A DNA stretch of 64,000 nucleotides from Antitrichia curtipendula (Eukaryota; Streptophyta; Bryopsida; Hypnales; Leucodontaceae): assembly GCA_951230915.1 (NCBI GenBank), contig OX579640.1, positions 9,940,981-10,004,980 of the forward strand. The letters are read 5' to 3'. Made by a program: the position numbers and the translations under genes. Below, piece after piece: positions 1 to 12,482 of this stretch. Below the pieces are notes generated by a model. The model was not told the DNA's origin, did no database searches, and worked only from the letters and a program-made list of their open reading frames with translations. The first letter of the stretch is position 1. Every line of letters starts with the position of its first letter.

Positions 1-1100
1 CTACTGCTGGCAGCTCCGATAAAGAGCCTCCCGCTGTTGATGGTGCGAACTGTGGAGCCCTAGTTGCCGACTGTCTTGGAGCACTGCCTTTGGACGTCGA
101 TTTCTCTGAACCTGCTGCCCCAACTGGTTGTCGACCCGCACCTTCCTCTCTGCTGCGATTGTATCTCCCAATGTAGTCCTTGACGAGATGTTCTGTAGAC
201 AGACAAACTCTGCAATAAATGGGTAGGTGATAGTAGTCTACCATAATTCAAACCATCCCTCCTGTGCATTTATTTGTTGCTAGTATGTGAGTTTGCCAAC
301 CCGACCCCGATGCAATACCAATGCAGAACCTCTGATCGGTGGTGAACTTATTTTGGTTATCCACGTCCAATATTACTCCCAGACCTTTTGCAAGTTCGGT
401 GGAAGCTGCCAAATACTTCAGGGGGACATCCTTAAGTGTTACGCACGTTGGGACACGAAGTCCTGCCGGTTTGTGAGCATTGAATCCGGGAGTCCAATTT
501 TGGAGAATGCAGGTTTCCCACCTTGAATGGTGAGGAGTGAGCATCAAAAGTTTTTGCATAACTGTTTGATGTTTACTTATAACTTGAAAAAACCCGCACC
601 CAAGATCTCTTCCAATCCCAACCCAATCACCCAATGCCACTTGAAGACTATGAATCTACAAAGCGAGAGCCTCCTTGGGCGGCTTAGACCCCACAAAATA
701 CGCCACAATGGCATGTTTCTGCAGATGTTTAGTTTCTTTCCTAACCAGCTCTTGATCGATCTGTACCTCAAGTGGGTTGTTGTTGAGTAAGAATTCGGTG
801 CAACTCCTCAAAAAACCAGGAGGAAGCACCTCACCCAGAGTCGCCACAGTAGGGTGGAATCTGTCAAACTTGCCCATATTCGTCACAGCCGCCACCAGTT
901 CTGGGTCGACCCGACCTTCATTCCGGACAGCTGCAGCTCAATCTTGGACTTGCTCCAACATCGAAGGCACCACCGGCGCGTATGCCAACCTCACCGTGTC
1001 AGCGTACGACACCATGATTTGCACTATCTGACTAACCCTAATCCTAAAATTGCATGGCTCCACCTCCTCCCGACTCCGTCAGCTCTCATGTGGGCCTAGC
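1..1100 (-). pseudogene. Retroelement ORF1-like relic (DUF4283 plus degenerate zinc knuckle)
   Basis: Read on the minus strand in one frame, the whole stretch is continuous protein-like sequence broken by three in-frame stops near 938-940 (TGA), 656-658 (TAG) and 248-250 (TGA). The middle part has the pattern of the DUF4283 nucleic-acid-binding domain (FVGSKPPKEAL, then TPGFNAHKPAGLRVPTCVTL, then RFCIGIA). It is followed by YCRVCLSTEHLVKDY, which fits a CX2CX4HX4C zinc knuckle whose last cysteine has become tyrosine, and by a Ser/Arg/Gly-rich tail. This layout is that of ORF1/gag-like proteins of plant retroelements. It continues off the left edge, and no reverse transcriptase is visible here. 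Assignment is by pattern recall only; a domesticated host protein is less likely given the stops. Confidence 0.6.
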
Positions 1101-1264
1101 GGAGTATAATGTAAGACTAATCCTACAACAAGAGTTGATTAAACACGATTAAAACCTAAGCGCCATAGATCTTTGATCCACACGTTGCGGACTCGCTCCT
1201 CATATAGCAACGGCGCAGGCGCTTCATGGTTGCTAGATTTTTCCCAAACCGCATGAGTGGTTTT

Positions 1265-1745
1265 AGGCCATAGACTTTTGGGTGATAACTTTTGGGTTTA
1301 GACTATTCAACAGGAACCGCATCAAGCTATCAGTAATTATGCAGAACCATCATCAGGTCAAATAATAGAAGTGAAAATTTGAATTTTCCGATGGCATCGA
1401 CCTGAAGGGTAATTATCGTCCAGTGCAGGATCTATGAACTTGTCTTTTCCATTTAATTTGGACCTCTCAAAACAGGTTCAAACTACAAAACATTCCACAT
1501 CAGTATTCCTCATCACGTGCCTCTGAGTGAGCTCACGCAGCAGTTACATCGATCGGCAACACCAGGAGCATGAAATTTAGGGTTTCGAAGATGTACAGAA
1601 TTGACTAAACGAGCAGACAATGCAAGAACGCTGCGCCAACCACCACGTGACAAGGTCTTGTTTTCACGTGATTTGGTTTCTTGCTAGATCCCACTCGTTG
1701 AAGGCATTGTCTTCAACTAATATTTAACAATAAGGTTTGTAATGG
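1265..1745 (-). pseudogene. Broken partial copy of the LysM receptor kinase gene (exon 12 region)
   Basis: This block is a direct-orientation copy of 53699-54347, the exon 12 to exon 11 part of the LysM receptor kinase gene. Long runs match, for example the stretches starting with ttcaacaggaaccgcatcaa and gggtaattatcgtccagtgc. The copied exon 12 carries indels and an in-frame TAA, so it cannot code. Exon 11 itself (54010-54178) is almost wholly missing: the match jumps from about 54022 to about 54218. The flanking intron matches on both sides. No further exons of the gene are seen around the copy. Confidence 0.85.
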
Positions 1746-3943
1746 ATATAATATACGTAACTCTTTGTGTATTATTGAACAATAAATACATATAATACAA
1801 ATAATTATATACTATTGTTATATATAATTAGGATAATTTCATGTATCTGTAGTATTATAGACTTGTACAATATATATTAAATTTAGAAATATAGTACAAT
1901 AGATATGTATAAAATTTTATAATTTTTATTAAGGTATACAATATAGGCACATTTATATAATAAATAGGTATATGTAACAGAATTATCCAATATATATTAT
2001 ACAGAAGCTAATTGTGTATAATGTATATATTTATTAATATTGTATACAATTTAGGTGAACTATAAATTATTATATACAATTACACAATTAGTATAATTAT
2101 ATAGAGGGTTATATAAATTATATATAACAATATCTATAAACCTGATTTTTGATCAAAGCACGCAGGCAGTGAGCCAATGAAAAATAATATTTTATTTTGG
2201 CAAATTAAACAATTCTATAGTTTGTAGCTTCAATTTTACATTAAAGATTTATTATATAAGAAACTTAAGCTTGCACTTGGAAATGTAAGTCTACTCTAAT
2301 TTTTGTTAGGTGGAATTACAAAATCAAATTGAAAAACTTCCCTTCAACTAATAGTCTTTAAATTATTTTGGTTTAATCCAAGGTTCTTAAAATTAAAATT
2401 GGGAATCCAAAGGAGTTGGCAATCACCAACCTCACTTATTCTAAGGTTTTTTGAAGAAAAACAAAAAATTGAAAGAGGTTGGTCATTTTTAGGCTAAGCC
2501 CCACTCACTCTAAAGTTATTAAAAACAAAGTCATTAAAACAAGAAAGTAATAAATGCAAGGGGGAGAATGAGAAGCACTACAAAAAATTGGGGGTATAAA
2601 TGACTTGTCCACAATGATTGCAAAATGACTATTTTGCAGTCATTGTTGTTGGTGCAGTCATTGTGGACAAGTCATTTTTACCCCCATTTTCTTGTAGTGA
2701 AGGGATAAATGTAAAATATTGTCCTTTATTTTGTGGTTGCATAATTTTGCATTTCTCCATCTTTCTTAGCTAGTTGAGGGTCTTTGATTTCAAATATGCA
2801 TTCAAAATTTCCAAATTTTATCATCAAAAACAAGTAATAATTTTCAATGTTTTTCCTATTGGTTAAGAAAAGGAATAACAAGGGGGAGAATTCTCCCTAG
2901 ATAAATGAATTGAAGTGCTAAATTGTTGACCAAAAATAGAAGGTGATAAAAGAGATGATTCACAAGGATATTAGAATCAATGATTATGTGATTTTTCTAA
3001 ATATATAAGCAACCAAGTTTCTTCATCTTCATGTTTGAATGATTGGTGTCAAAGAGACTTGTCCAATTTTGCAATGTTTGTATTGTATATATTACGACTA
3101 GGAGGACTAATGGTCCTTTAGTCTCCAATCAACAAATTATTCAAAGTATTCAAATTGAACTATAAGGAAAATTACAAAGGACTTACTACCAAATTTAAGC
3201 CTAGTTTTTGTCATGAACTTGAATATTTTTTTCAACAATTAGTCACAATTTCACAAGTAAGCAAATAGTAGGTTTGATATGTTGTCTTCTCATGTCTTTG
3301 TCTCCTAAGCTCTTATCTAAAATTACACATTGTCTCTTAGCTTGGACCTAGTTGCACTCTCTCTTTGTAACAAATTCATTCTTTCAATTGCTTTTCAATT
3401 GCCTCCCAAATAATAAGTTATCCAAATATAAGGCCCTTTATCCTTGTCACCTTCTATACTCTAGTCCATAAAGCATTTTAATTGGAAAAAAAAAAGTTGT
3501 AGATACTACCAATCTGCCTGAATTTTAACATTAGAAAAAATACAAGGCCTCGAAAAGGCCGTTTGACTATTGACAAATGTACAAATCCAGAAATAAAATT
3601 AAAAAACTTTGAATTTTTTTTTTGAAATTTTATAAACTGCAGTCAGATATGGTAGAAGATTTTTAATATATATATATACATTTTTTTTAATTTATTCTTC
3701 TTCTTCTTCTTCTTTTAATTTTTAAATTTTTAAATGTTTTTTTTTTCACTTTTTGTTGTATCTACTAAGATCAAACAACCCTAGAAAGAGTTCAAGTTCT
3801 TTCTAATGTAGAATCTACATCTTTCACTTCAAATATCTTGCTCAAAATACTCACCAACTATTTTTGCAATTGTATATGGACACTGCATAGTTTACAATTT
3901 GCATAGAAAACTGAGAAATTTTTTTGTTTATAAAAAAAACCGT
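1746..3943. other. AT-rich intergenic DNA, no gene
   Basis: From about 1746 to 2145 the sequence is almost pure A/T with many short TATATA and TATAATTA-like words. From 2146 to 3943 it stays AT-rich, with a (TTC)n run near 3694-3716 and poly-A/T tracts. No reading frame with protein-like composition was found apart from the small element listed separately. Confidence 0.6.
2576..2699. mobile_element. CACTA-type MITE with 3-bp target duplication
   Basis: A 124-bp near-perfect palindrome starts CACTACAAAAAATTGGGGGT and ends with the matching inverted sequence ...TTCTTGTAGTG. It is flanked by the 3-bp direct repeat AAG (2573-2575 and 2700-2702). CACTACAAGAAA-like ends with a 3-bp duplication are the known hallmark of CACTA (En/Spm) elements. 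There is no coding capacity, so it is a non-autonomous miniature element. Confidence 0.85.
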
Positions 3944-5717
3944 TTAATCCCTAAAGGTTAGAGACTATGTTTTCACCAAAAGCGCTCCAAAAAATACTAT
4001 TTTTAATACAAGTCCCAAATTTTTGAAAAAGTATAACCATAGGATCTTGTAGTACAGTACCCGGCAAGCACGAATCGTCCACTCCATTTTGCCAGTCAAA
4101 AGAAAATTGTAGAATGTATCATATGGTTAACATTTTTCATCTTGCATAATTAACATTCACTTCTTATGCAATTCTGATCAAGCATACCAAATTTGAATTT
4201 CAGAAAATCAAAATTCTATTTTTTGTGAATTCTTTCATTAAATTTTAATGATTTTATACAATAATTCATTGAAAAATATAGATGATGAATTTTTTTAATT
4301 CAATTGCGGCAATATGTAGGAAATACCTACACGCACATCTTTCCTTCAATAGGCATTTCCAAAAACTTTTAGAATTTCCTCACAAAGGTTTCAAAGGTTG
4401 TCGTGACAATGTCCAATTTTCGAAAAATAGATATTTCTTTATTGTAATTAGATTTTGGCAAAACAACTATACATTCATGTTTGAATGTACAAAATTAGTA
4501 ACATCTAATTACAATAAAGAAATATCTATTTTTCAAAAATTGGACATTGTCACGACAACCTTTGAAACCTTTGTGAGGAAATTCTAAAAGTTTTTGGAAA
4601 TGCCTATTGAAGGAAAGATGTGCGTGTAAATGTTTCCTATATATTGTCCCAATTGAATTAAAAAAATTAATCACCAACGATTTTCAATCAATTATCATAT
4701 AAAACTATGAATTTTAAGTGAAATAATTCACTAAAAATGCAATTTTACTTTTTTGAAACCCAAATTTGGTATGCTTGATTGAAAGTGCGTAAGAATTGAA
4801 TATTGATCATGCAAGACAAAAAATGTCAATCGTAATATATATTGTTGAAAGTTCTTTTGAATGGCAGAATGGGGTGGACGATTCAGAGTTGCCAGGTACT
4901 GTACAGTAGTTTGAGAAGTTGTGAGAAAAGTTTCAGAAATTTACACCATGGATTGCAAGATAATAACGTTTAAACTGACAAAAATCTTTTTTTTATCCCT
5001 ACGAAAATTTGGGCAGCTCCACTTTACAAGGTCACATTTGTATGAAAAAATGTCCAAAATGGTGGTTACTCTTTGGACTCATTCTTCAAGGCAAGTTGGC
5101 TAAATGCTTGATTAACTTCAGATCATTTGAAATTATAAAACATATAGGAAAAAAATAGTAAATAGAAAGAAGTAGAGAATGTTCAAAATACTAAATTGTA
5201 AAGAATTTCAATATGGAATTGTAAAATGCCAATCCCAACAGTTGTAATGTTGTAATAAACAATCTACACCAATGTTTTTTATTTTTTTTCAAAAATATTG
5301 AAAATTGAGTTAAATATAAGACTTCAAAGCTTATTTTAGAATAAAGATTCCATAACTATCCTCAAACTAAAATTCCTCATAACTTTCATCTCATTAATCA
5401 AAATGGAATGATTCAAAGCTTCCCACATATAAATAAATCTAAAGAAACAATTTCAAATTTTTATTCTAAAAAAAAGTGATTTTTAAAGAAGTTTTTTCAG
5501 CTGCCCGGGCAGCTCGCCAACCAATGAAAATGACATATCAGGCAATAACTTTTTAACCACGTAGGCAAAAGTTATGAAAATTGTTGGGCCTTAAAGCTAC
5601 TCCTCAACCACATTTTGTGTGAAAATTTCAAAGAAAAAAAATAAAAATTTCGGTCGTAGTGAGCTGCCCAAAATTGCTATGAAGTCAAAAAACGGTATTT
5701 GGTCCTTTAGAGGTTAA
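3944..5717 (+). mobile_element. TTAA-flanked element, copy 1 (interrupted)
   Basis: The left end is TTAA followed by TCCCTAAAGG (3944-3957). The right end is GGTCCTTTAGAGG followed by TTAA (5714-5717). The element contains an 847-bp insertion at 4055-4901; without it the length is about 917 bp, close to the 911 bp of copy 4 (12487-13397), to which it aligns over most of its length. Shared internal landmarks are the phrases ccataggatct, tgtccaaaatgg and gggcagct. No transposase-like frame is present. Confidence 0.75.
4053..4903. mobile_element. 847-bp foldback element with TA target duplication
   Basis: The element begins CAGTACCCGGCAAGCACGAA and ends with its inverted counterpart ...GCCAGGTACTG. 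It is flanked by TA dinucleotides (4053-4054, 4902-4903). Almost the entire element is a long inverted repeat around a centre near 4446-4507, so both strands show nearly the same roughly 60-residue open frame. These frames are by-products of the palindrome, not genes. It sits inside TTAA element copy 1, and comparison with the uninterrupted copies 3 and 4 shows the insertion point. TA duplication and palindromic form fit a Tc1/mariner-type miniature element. Confidence 0.8.
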
Positions 5718-6444
5718 CACAAGTCTTACCTCCAAAAATTTCAAAACAACTTGCAAATAATATAAGATCCACCACTATTTTTGAAGGTACAACTCCTAAA
5801 TCCTTGAAGATAACTAAGAGTGCTTATATATAAATATATAAATATATAAAATATGCTTAAAATATTCAATAATTAACAAAAAAAATTAGGAGCATTTCAA
5901 GTACTATGAATTACTTTATAGAATGCTCCAAATACCTTGTTATTACCTTCAAAAAATTTAAAGAGTAACTTCCTTGCCTTTAGCTCATAAAAAATCAAAA
6001 CAAATTTTTTTGGCAATGTAGCAATTTTGGGCAACTCACTACGAAAGGAATTTTTATTTTTTTTCTTTGAAATTTTCACAATATGTAGTCAAAGAGTAGC
6101 TTTAAGGTGCAATAATTTTCAAGACTTTTGATTACATGGTTAAAAGGTTATTGTATGATATGTAGTTTCTATTGCTTAGTGAGTAGCATGGGTAGCTAGA
6201 AAAGAAAATCACTTTTTTAAGATATATATTTGAACTTGGTTTCTTAGATTTATATATACATATAAAGCTTTGAATCATTATATTTTGATTGACAAGATGA
6301 AAGTTATAAGGAGTTTTAGTTTGCAAGCAATTATAAAATCTCTACTCTATAATAAATTTTGAAGTCTTTTATTTTACTCAATTTCTAGTATTTAAAAATA
6401 ATAAAATAACTAGATGTAGATTTTTTCTTACAACTTAAAACCAG

Positions 6445-7080
6445 GTGAATGCATGGTTGAGGGGCTCAATTTTGGCAAAAGTCCAAGTCTCCAAAGTCCT
6501 TTTTTGTGAATAAAATGTTTGAGACTGAAATGCTTGGAAGTGAATTCTACAAATAACAAATTTAAAAAAATCTAAAAACACTTAATTTTTTGAGTGCCCT
6601 AGACCTTAAAAATTTATTATACTTTAGAAAAAAAAAATTGAAAAAAAAAAATACTGGCTGAGAAAAAAAGACTTCATAAAATTTGGTGTTTGAAAAGTCA
6701 TTAAAAAGTCTTTTGCAAGTTTACAATACATATCTACACCACAAGATTATAATTTAATAAAATTTTACTCAAATAGCTACTATAATCACAATCCTTTCTA
6801 TGATATTAAGTACCAAAACCATCTTTAAAAAGTCCTTAAAAAATTTGCTGACAATAGATTCGTCACACCCATGAATTTTCAAAAGTCCCCTACACTTTCA
6901 TAAAATGCTCTAAAAATATTCAACAACATGGTTGTATTTAGAATGAAGTTCAAGCCTCTTAAATGAACTTTTTTCTTGGTTTTTAATTTTTTCAAAGTAC
7001 CTTTTAGGCATTTGAAAATTGGTTTTGTGCAGGAATTGAGAATGTGTCACATTTTTGAGCCACTCAACCATGCATTACTC
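6445..7080. mobile_element. About 640-bp insertion with terminal inverted repeats
   Basis: Left end TGAATGCATGGTTGAGGGGC and right end (inverted) GAGTAATGCATGGTTGAGTG form imperfect terminal repeats. The element interrupts the match between copy 2 of the TTAA family and copy 3, which supports an insertion. No target duplication or open frame was found, and the superfamily is not assigned. Confidence 0.5.
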
Positions 7081-7147
7081 AACCATTGGGATTGAAAATT
7101 TTCAATTCTATAACTGAATTCATAAAAATTTAATATTTTAACTCATA

Positions 7148-7872
7148 GGATCATTGCAAGAAACACATGTCCTATTTTCTGTCACAATTGGAGTGATTTT
7201 GATATCATCTACTATAACTTTTGAAGCACAAGTCCAATGAACATGAAATTTTTATTGGAGATGTCTACCTCGATGGTAATTATCTACCTTATTTTTTAGA
7301 AATTCAAAAAAATCATTTTATATTTAAGTCAATTTTGTTAATTTGTTACACTTTGAAGTTTAGGGATTTTCAATACGTTCAATGTATCCAAATTGGATGA
7401 CCTAGAGTTGAAATTTTGGTGGTCTATTTCCATATTAGGTAAACATATTCCTACCACGGGAAATTTTTAGTTATATTATTTTTTATCCTCTAGAGCCATG
7501 CAAATAGGACTCCTTTGTATGAGCACTTTTGAACATTGAAGATGGTGTCAACTTCATTTTTTGGGTGAAATTTGATCACCATCAAGTCCTTACAAATGGC
7601 TAATTTTAGATTTTTTTGTTCATGATTTTCTATTTATTATTAATTTACAACTCATAGTTTTTATTTTTTGTGACAATTTGTCTTTTTTTCCCAACAGTAT
7701 TGTTCAGTACTTGCAAGTAGTCCATAGTACTTGCAACAATTCTTTTAGTTGTTGATTCTTACAATCAATGGCTGATAGTGTTCTGCTATATATTGCTAAT
7801 AGTACTCCCGGATTGAAATGCAGATATTTCCAAATTGCTATAGAAAATGGAAGGTGTTTCTTGCAATGAGCC
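7148..7872. mobile_element. 725-bp element with GGNTCATTGCAAGAAACAC ends, copy A
   Basis: Terminal inverted repeats GGATCATTGCAAGAAACAC and (inverted) GGCTCATTGCAAGAAACAC are flanked by the 3-bp repeat ATA (7145-7147, 7873-7875). A second copy in the opposite orientation lies at 18603-19326 (724 bp). Both copies are inserted in members of the TTAA family. No transposase-like frame is seen. Confidence 0.7.
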
Positions 7873-9304
7873 ATACTCTACTACTTTCTACTCACTATTT
7901 TTTTTCAAGTGTTAGTATGAAATATTTTTTGTTGAAATATTTTATATATATTTCTGACTTATTTATTTAATATTTTATAGAAAATTGCAAGTTCTAGAAT
8001 CTACACATTTTTGTTTAAAAGTTTGAAAAGATATAACCTAACCATTTCAAAAGAATTGAAGATACTTCTTTTTAAAATCTAAGCATCATGATCTTGCAAT
8101 TGGTAAAATTTCTTCAACTAAAATTTTAGGAGGGTATACTCTAGCAAGTTGACTAAAACATCCTATAGTTGAATTTGTTAAGGAATAAATATAGAAGGCC
8201 ATATTTGTTATATTCTTTTTGCAGGTTTTGAGACAGAATGCTCGTTATTGGAAAATTCATTTAAAAAATAGTAATTGAAACCAAAATTAATAATGCTAAA
8301 ATATTGATTCTATAATAAAATTCTAAAAGTTGGTGTTGTTATCTATTTATAAAGAAATACTAGTAAAGAAATAAAGCGGTTTATCCTCAAGTCGAGGATA
8401 AAAATGAGACTGCAAAAAGTCTCAATATAACAAATATGACCTTATAGATGAAGATTTTATTCTTGCATTGGGTTTGAGTACTTTACAAAAGTTTTTGGCC
8501 TAAAAACATCAAATTGTTTTAGGGATTAAATACCTACTTGCTAACATGTCTCTTGCATTGATCTACTTATGTTGCCAAATGTTCTACAGTGGTATGACTT
8601 CCAATGAATGCTTTTGCAATTTTTTAGCAAATGATTCACATGATAACTAAAGAGATGATTTCCATGGTCACCAATCCGTCTTTTGAGGGTTGAAGAAGAT
8701 TTTAACAAAGGCATGGCATTGCAAGTAAAAATGCTCCAAGCAATCTGTCATGACAACTCAATGCTTCTACAAGTTTCCATCTCTTTGGAGAATTTCTCCT
8801 AAAGTCTTGACCTACAAAATACGTGGCCACTATCACGGTTCCGTGGTGTTTGACATGCTATTGTGTTTATTTATTTCTCATCAGTCGTGTTGTCTTTTTG
8901 TGCCTTGTGGTCATCTCTCCTTGGTTGGAGTGTCACCATGTATTGCGAAGCTTTGGCTTTTCTTATATAATTTGTCCTTTATTTATCTTTAGTTCTAGTG
9001 GTTTGTCACAAAACGGAAAAGCTTTGACTTTGCTAAATACAAATTGCATCACGTCCTACTTGATTATTCATTGTTGGTGGTGAAGTTTTGTATGGTGAAG
9101 CCTTAACTTCATCACACCCAATAAAGTCGTTAATATTTTTTTTAGTTTTAGTTTTGCTCCAAAACCATCTAACTGATGGTGGAGCTTTGACTTTTTTTAA
9201 TTTGTTCCTTTTAAGGAAGATTAATTAGGATTATAGGGACAAGAAAATTTGGTCCATTAGAATCTAGTTAAAAGAGAGTTAAGGTAGTGGAGATGAGGTG
9301 ATCT
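7873..9304. other. AT-rich intergenic DNA, no supported gene
   Basis: Open frames of about 80 codons at 8750-9083 overlap each other in two frames and show no domain pattern or conserved composition. A short inverted repeat (tttatcctcaa/ttgaggataaa-like, about 8378-8402) is the only structure noted. Confidence 0.5.
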
Positions 9305-9575
9305 TTAACCTTTGAAGGACCAGTGTGCGTTTTATGGCAGTATAGAAATTTTTGGCAAGTGTCTGTGACTGGAAATTTTCATATTTTTGGCTAAAATTTT
9401 AGTAGAAGTTGTGCGCAAGGAATATCTTTCATATGCACTAAATTTCATGACATTTGGAAATACGAGTTAAAATTTATGGCCTAATATGTTACTTTTTTTC
9501 TCGATTGGACAGTCCGGGAAGAATAAAAAAAATCACTTTTTTCATAAACAAAAATTTGAAATTGATTTTCCAGAG

Positions 9576-9610
<35 letters not shown>

Positions 9611-10254
9611 GAAAGCTTTTAATCATTCCATTTTGACCAATGAGTCAAAAGTTATGAAGAGTTTTAGTTGCAGGTAGTTATGAAATCTCTACTCTAAAAT
9701 AAACTTTGAAGTCTTTTATTTTACTCAATTTTCAATTTTTTTTGAAAAAAATAAAATCTTAGGATGTAGATTGTTTATTACAATATTTTGACCATTGGGA
9801 TTGGCATCTTCCAATTCCATATCTAAATCCTAAACAATTTTGTATTTTGAATCATTTTCTACTTTGTTCTTTTTACTGTTTTTTTCCTATATGTTGTACA
9901 ATTCCAAATGATGTGAAATTTCTTAATCATGTAGCCAACTTGTCTAGGAAAAAGAATCCAAAGAAGCACCACCATTTTGGACATTTATTCATAGAAAAGT
10001 GAGCTTTTGAAGTGCAGCTGCCCGGTTTTTCGTAGGGTCAAAATAACAATTTTAGTGATTTTGAATGCTTATATCTTGCAATCCCCGTAGTGGAAATTTA
10101 TGAAATTTTTAGCACATGTTCTCACATCAGCATACTACAAGATCCTACGGTTACATGTGTCCAAAAAAAATTTCAAAAATTTGTCACTTGTATTAAAAAT
10201 GGCAATCTTTGAGCGTTTTTCGTGAAAACATAGTCATGGAACTTTAGGGGGTAA
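9305..10254 (-). mobile_element. TTAA-flanked element, copy 3 (reverse orientation)
   Basis: The left end is TTAACCTTTGAAGGACC; the right end is ACTTTAGGGG followed by GTAA, a one-base decay of TTAA. The 942-bp body aligns in reverse to copies 1 and 4 throughout, including gcagctgcccgg near 10015, the block around catactacaagatcctacgg and the final gtgaaaacatagtc. It carries a TA microsatellite at about 9577-9607. Confidence 0.7.
9577..9607. repeat. (TA)n microsatellite
   Basis: An uninterrupted TA dinucleotide run of about 15 units lies inside TTAA element copy 3. Confidence 0.9.
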
Positions 10255-11549
10255 ATAGACTACTTTAGCATTGAATAAATTAAAAAAAAAAAAAATTCTA
10301 TTGCAAGAACCAATCATTGTCTTTGATTTCCTCACATCTCTTTACAAGTTGCATGTGGACAGATTTTGGAAGACCTATAGTCACAAATAGATGCCTATGC
10401 CCCAAACCTTTGAAAATTTATAAGAAATTCAGAAATGCTTTAAAAAAATACAAACCACTTGTGTTAAGTTCCACATCTATTTTTCTTTCTTTGAAAAATG
10501 ATCTAAATTTTTTTTTTGTTTATAGAAACCTATGAAAGAGGCAGACCAACCCATAAATGGGCGCTTTAAGAGTACATTGCCTTAAAGAGGGTCTAATTCC
10601 AAAGAGAGCCAATGAGGTTGGGTAGCTATGGGTAGGCCATTGGACATTTGGACCAAATTGCTAGATTTGCCTGTATTAGGATTGGACATGCCCATCCCAA
10701 CAAATTGGAACATTTAGATTTGGAAAAAAACAAAACAATTGAGGCTTTATGGCCATGTGTTCTAAAAAATTGTGAGGGTCTTGTGATCTGAGTCATAAAA
10801 AGAGGGCCCTATAACTTTGAGTCTTAGAAAACTAAGAAGACTATGTGGTTTTGAATCATCAAAAACTAAGAGGGCTAGCCTTTTTGCCAGTGAGTCATAA
10901 AAAACTAAGAAGTTTTTTTTTCAAGAATTATTAGCATACAATGCAACAAGGGACAAGTGCAAGGTGAGAGAAAGTAGAGTGAGTAGTTGTGATTTCAATT
11001 GATGAATTCCAAGTACTTGTAGACAACAAAGAATAAGAACCTAGAGGTTTGAAAGAGGACAATTAGGAGAGGAATATTCAAATTTTTTAAATGGGATTTG
11101 ACTTGATTACGAACAAAAAGAAAGCAAAAACTAAAAATAGTTGAGATGCCAAGACTTAGATATACTTAGAAGAAGTTAACAAACCCTTGCATGTCATCAT
11201 CTTTTGTTTGATTCTTTCGACAATTAACAAACAATTTTGACCTTTAGAAGTCACTAAGGTAGATTTCAAAATATTTCAAAAATAAATAGAAAAAAGAGTT
11301 AGAAAAGAAATAGGTTGGAAGGAAGGAGTAAGATTAGTCTACAAACTCTTTAAACAATTCATTGTAACCATTAATTAAGCGATATGCTAATTGTGGTCCA
11401 ACTTTTTAATTTAGAAAGAACTATTTTATTTTTTCTAGGATATTTATGGATAATTAATATTTTAATTTTCAATTTAATAGATTAATACTTAAAATTAGCT
11501 AATTAAGTCTATAAGGGACTAGGAATATACTATACAAGGTAGAAATAAA

Positions 11550-11581
<32 letters not shown>

Positions 11582-11756
11582 ATGGAAAGTCACCCTTGGG
11601 AAGAGTTGTGCCCTTCCCAGAGGTTGGCTATAAAAAAGCCAAGAAAGCCAAATCTCCTTGGCATTTGTTAGATGTCCCATTTGTAAGCCTTCATATTTAT
11701 ATATTTACATATAATTTTGTGCAATTTCTGACTTTATTTGTAAAAGTCGTCTCGTT
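10255..11756. other. AT-rich intergenic DNA, no gene
   Basis: Nothing coding is visible. An A-rich run of repeated (AAAAATA)-like units lies around 11548-11583. Confidence 0.5.
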
Positions 11757-12482
11757 AGGGTGCTTTCACACCTGATGTTAATTGTAACTTTGGTGTCATT
11801 ACAGGGGGCGTGGTTACACACAATGTCCCACCGAGACTCTTTCGGGGCAGGGCTGGGATGCGGGCAGGTTGGGGGCTGCTCCACAGCCCTGAGGACCCCA
11901 CAACCAGCTTTTCATTTTGGTTGAAAATTGATTTTTCCAACATAGAAAAGAACGAAATAGTACACAAGATTTCCAATAAGAAAATTGAACCAAAGATGTG
12001 GATCTTGTGCCACTAATTCATTTCAGCCCTACAGCCAATCCAGTGATGACAATGGAGTGAAGAAAAGCTCTTTATACTAGTGGAGTAGTGGTAGGTGAAA
12101 CAAACCACGTGGGATATGTGAATTAGGACAAAAAAGAGCTCCTCCACTCATGGTTAAGTGAAAACGCAGGAATTGTGATAAAAGTCAAATTTCAAACCTC
12201 ATTTAGACATAGTAGACTATATTTTTCAAAAAATGTCAAAAAAGTTGTACAATGTTACATTCTATTGATAGGACATGTAGGTCTGCTTTGAATTGACATT
12301 TGGCATTTGGGGAATAAAAACCAGTTAATATGCAGTAGGTTTTGACAAAACAAACGAATTTTTCAAAATAATTAAGTTCAAAAATGTTAAATATTCCTAC
12401 TCCACCATATTCAAATTATTGAAACAATACCTTTGATTCACAACATTGATTCAATATAACTTGTGACATTGCTGAGACAACC

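Larger units (their letters stand above)
5970..8050 (-). mobile_element. Inverted, mosaic remnant of the TTAA family (copy 2)
   Basis: From about 5970 to 6430 the sequence matches copies 3 and 4 in reverse orientation (ttggcaatgtagcaa, gggcaactcactacg, then the segment containing agctttgaatcat and tctctactctat). The match resumes at about 7086 (ccattgggattgaaaatttt) after a 640-bp inserted element. It is broken again at 7148-7872 by a 725-bp element and fades out near 7900-8050. Both outer ends are degenerate, so limits are approximate. Confidence 0.55.

Noticed and set aside
4282..4677. Near-identical 60 to 100-codon frames on both strands as genes
   Set aside because: They are the two arms of the palindromic element read from opposite strands.
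8750..9083. Two overlapping frames of 80-86 codons
   Set aside because: No family pattern, overlapping phases and no splice partners.
11810..12016. 68-codon frame identical in both arms of the foldback as a possible small protein gene
   Set aside because: Identity follows from the near-identical DNA arms; no family pattern, start context or codon signature was found.
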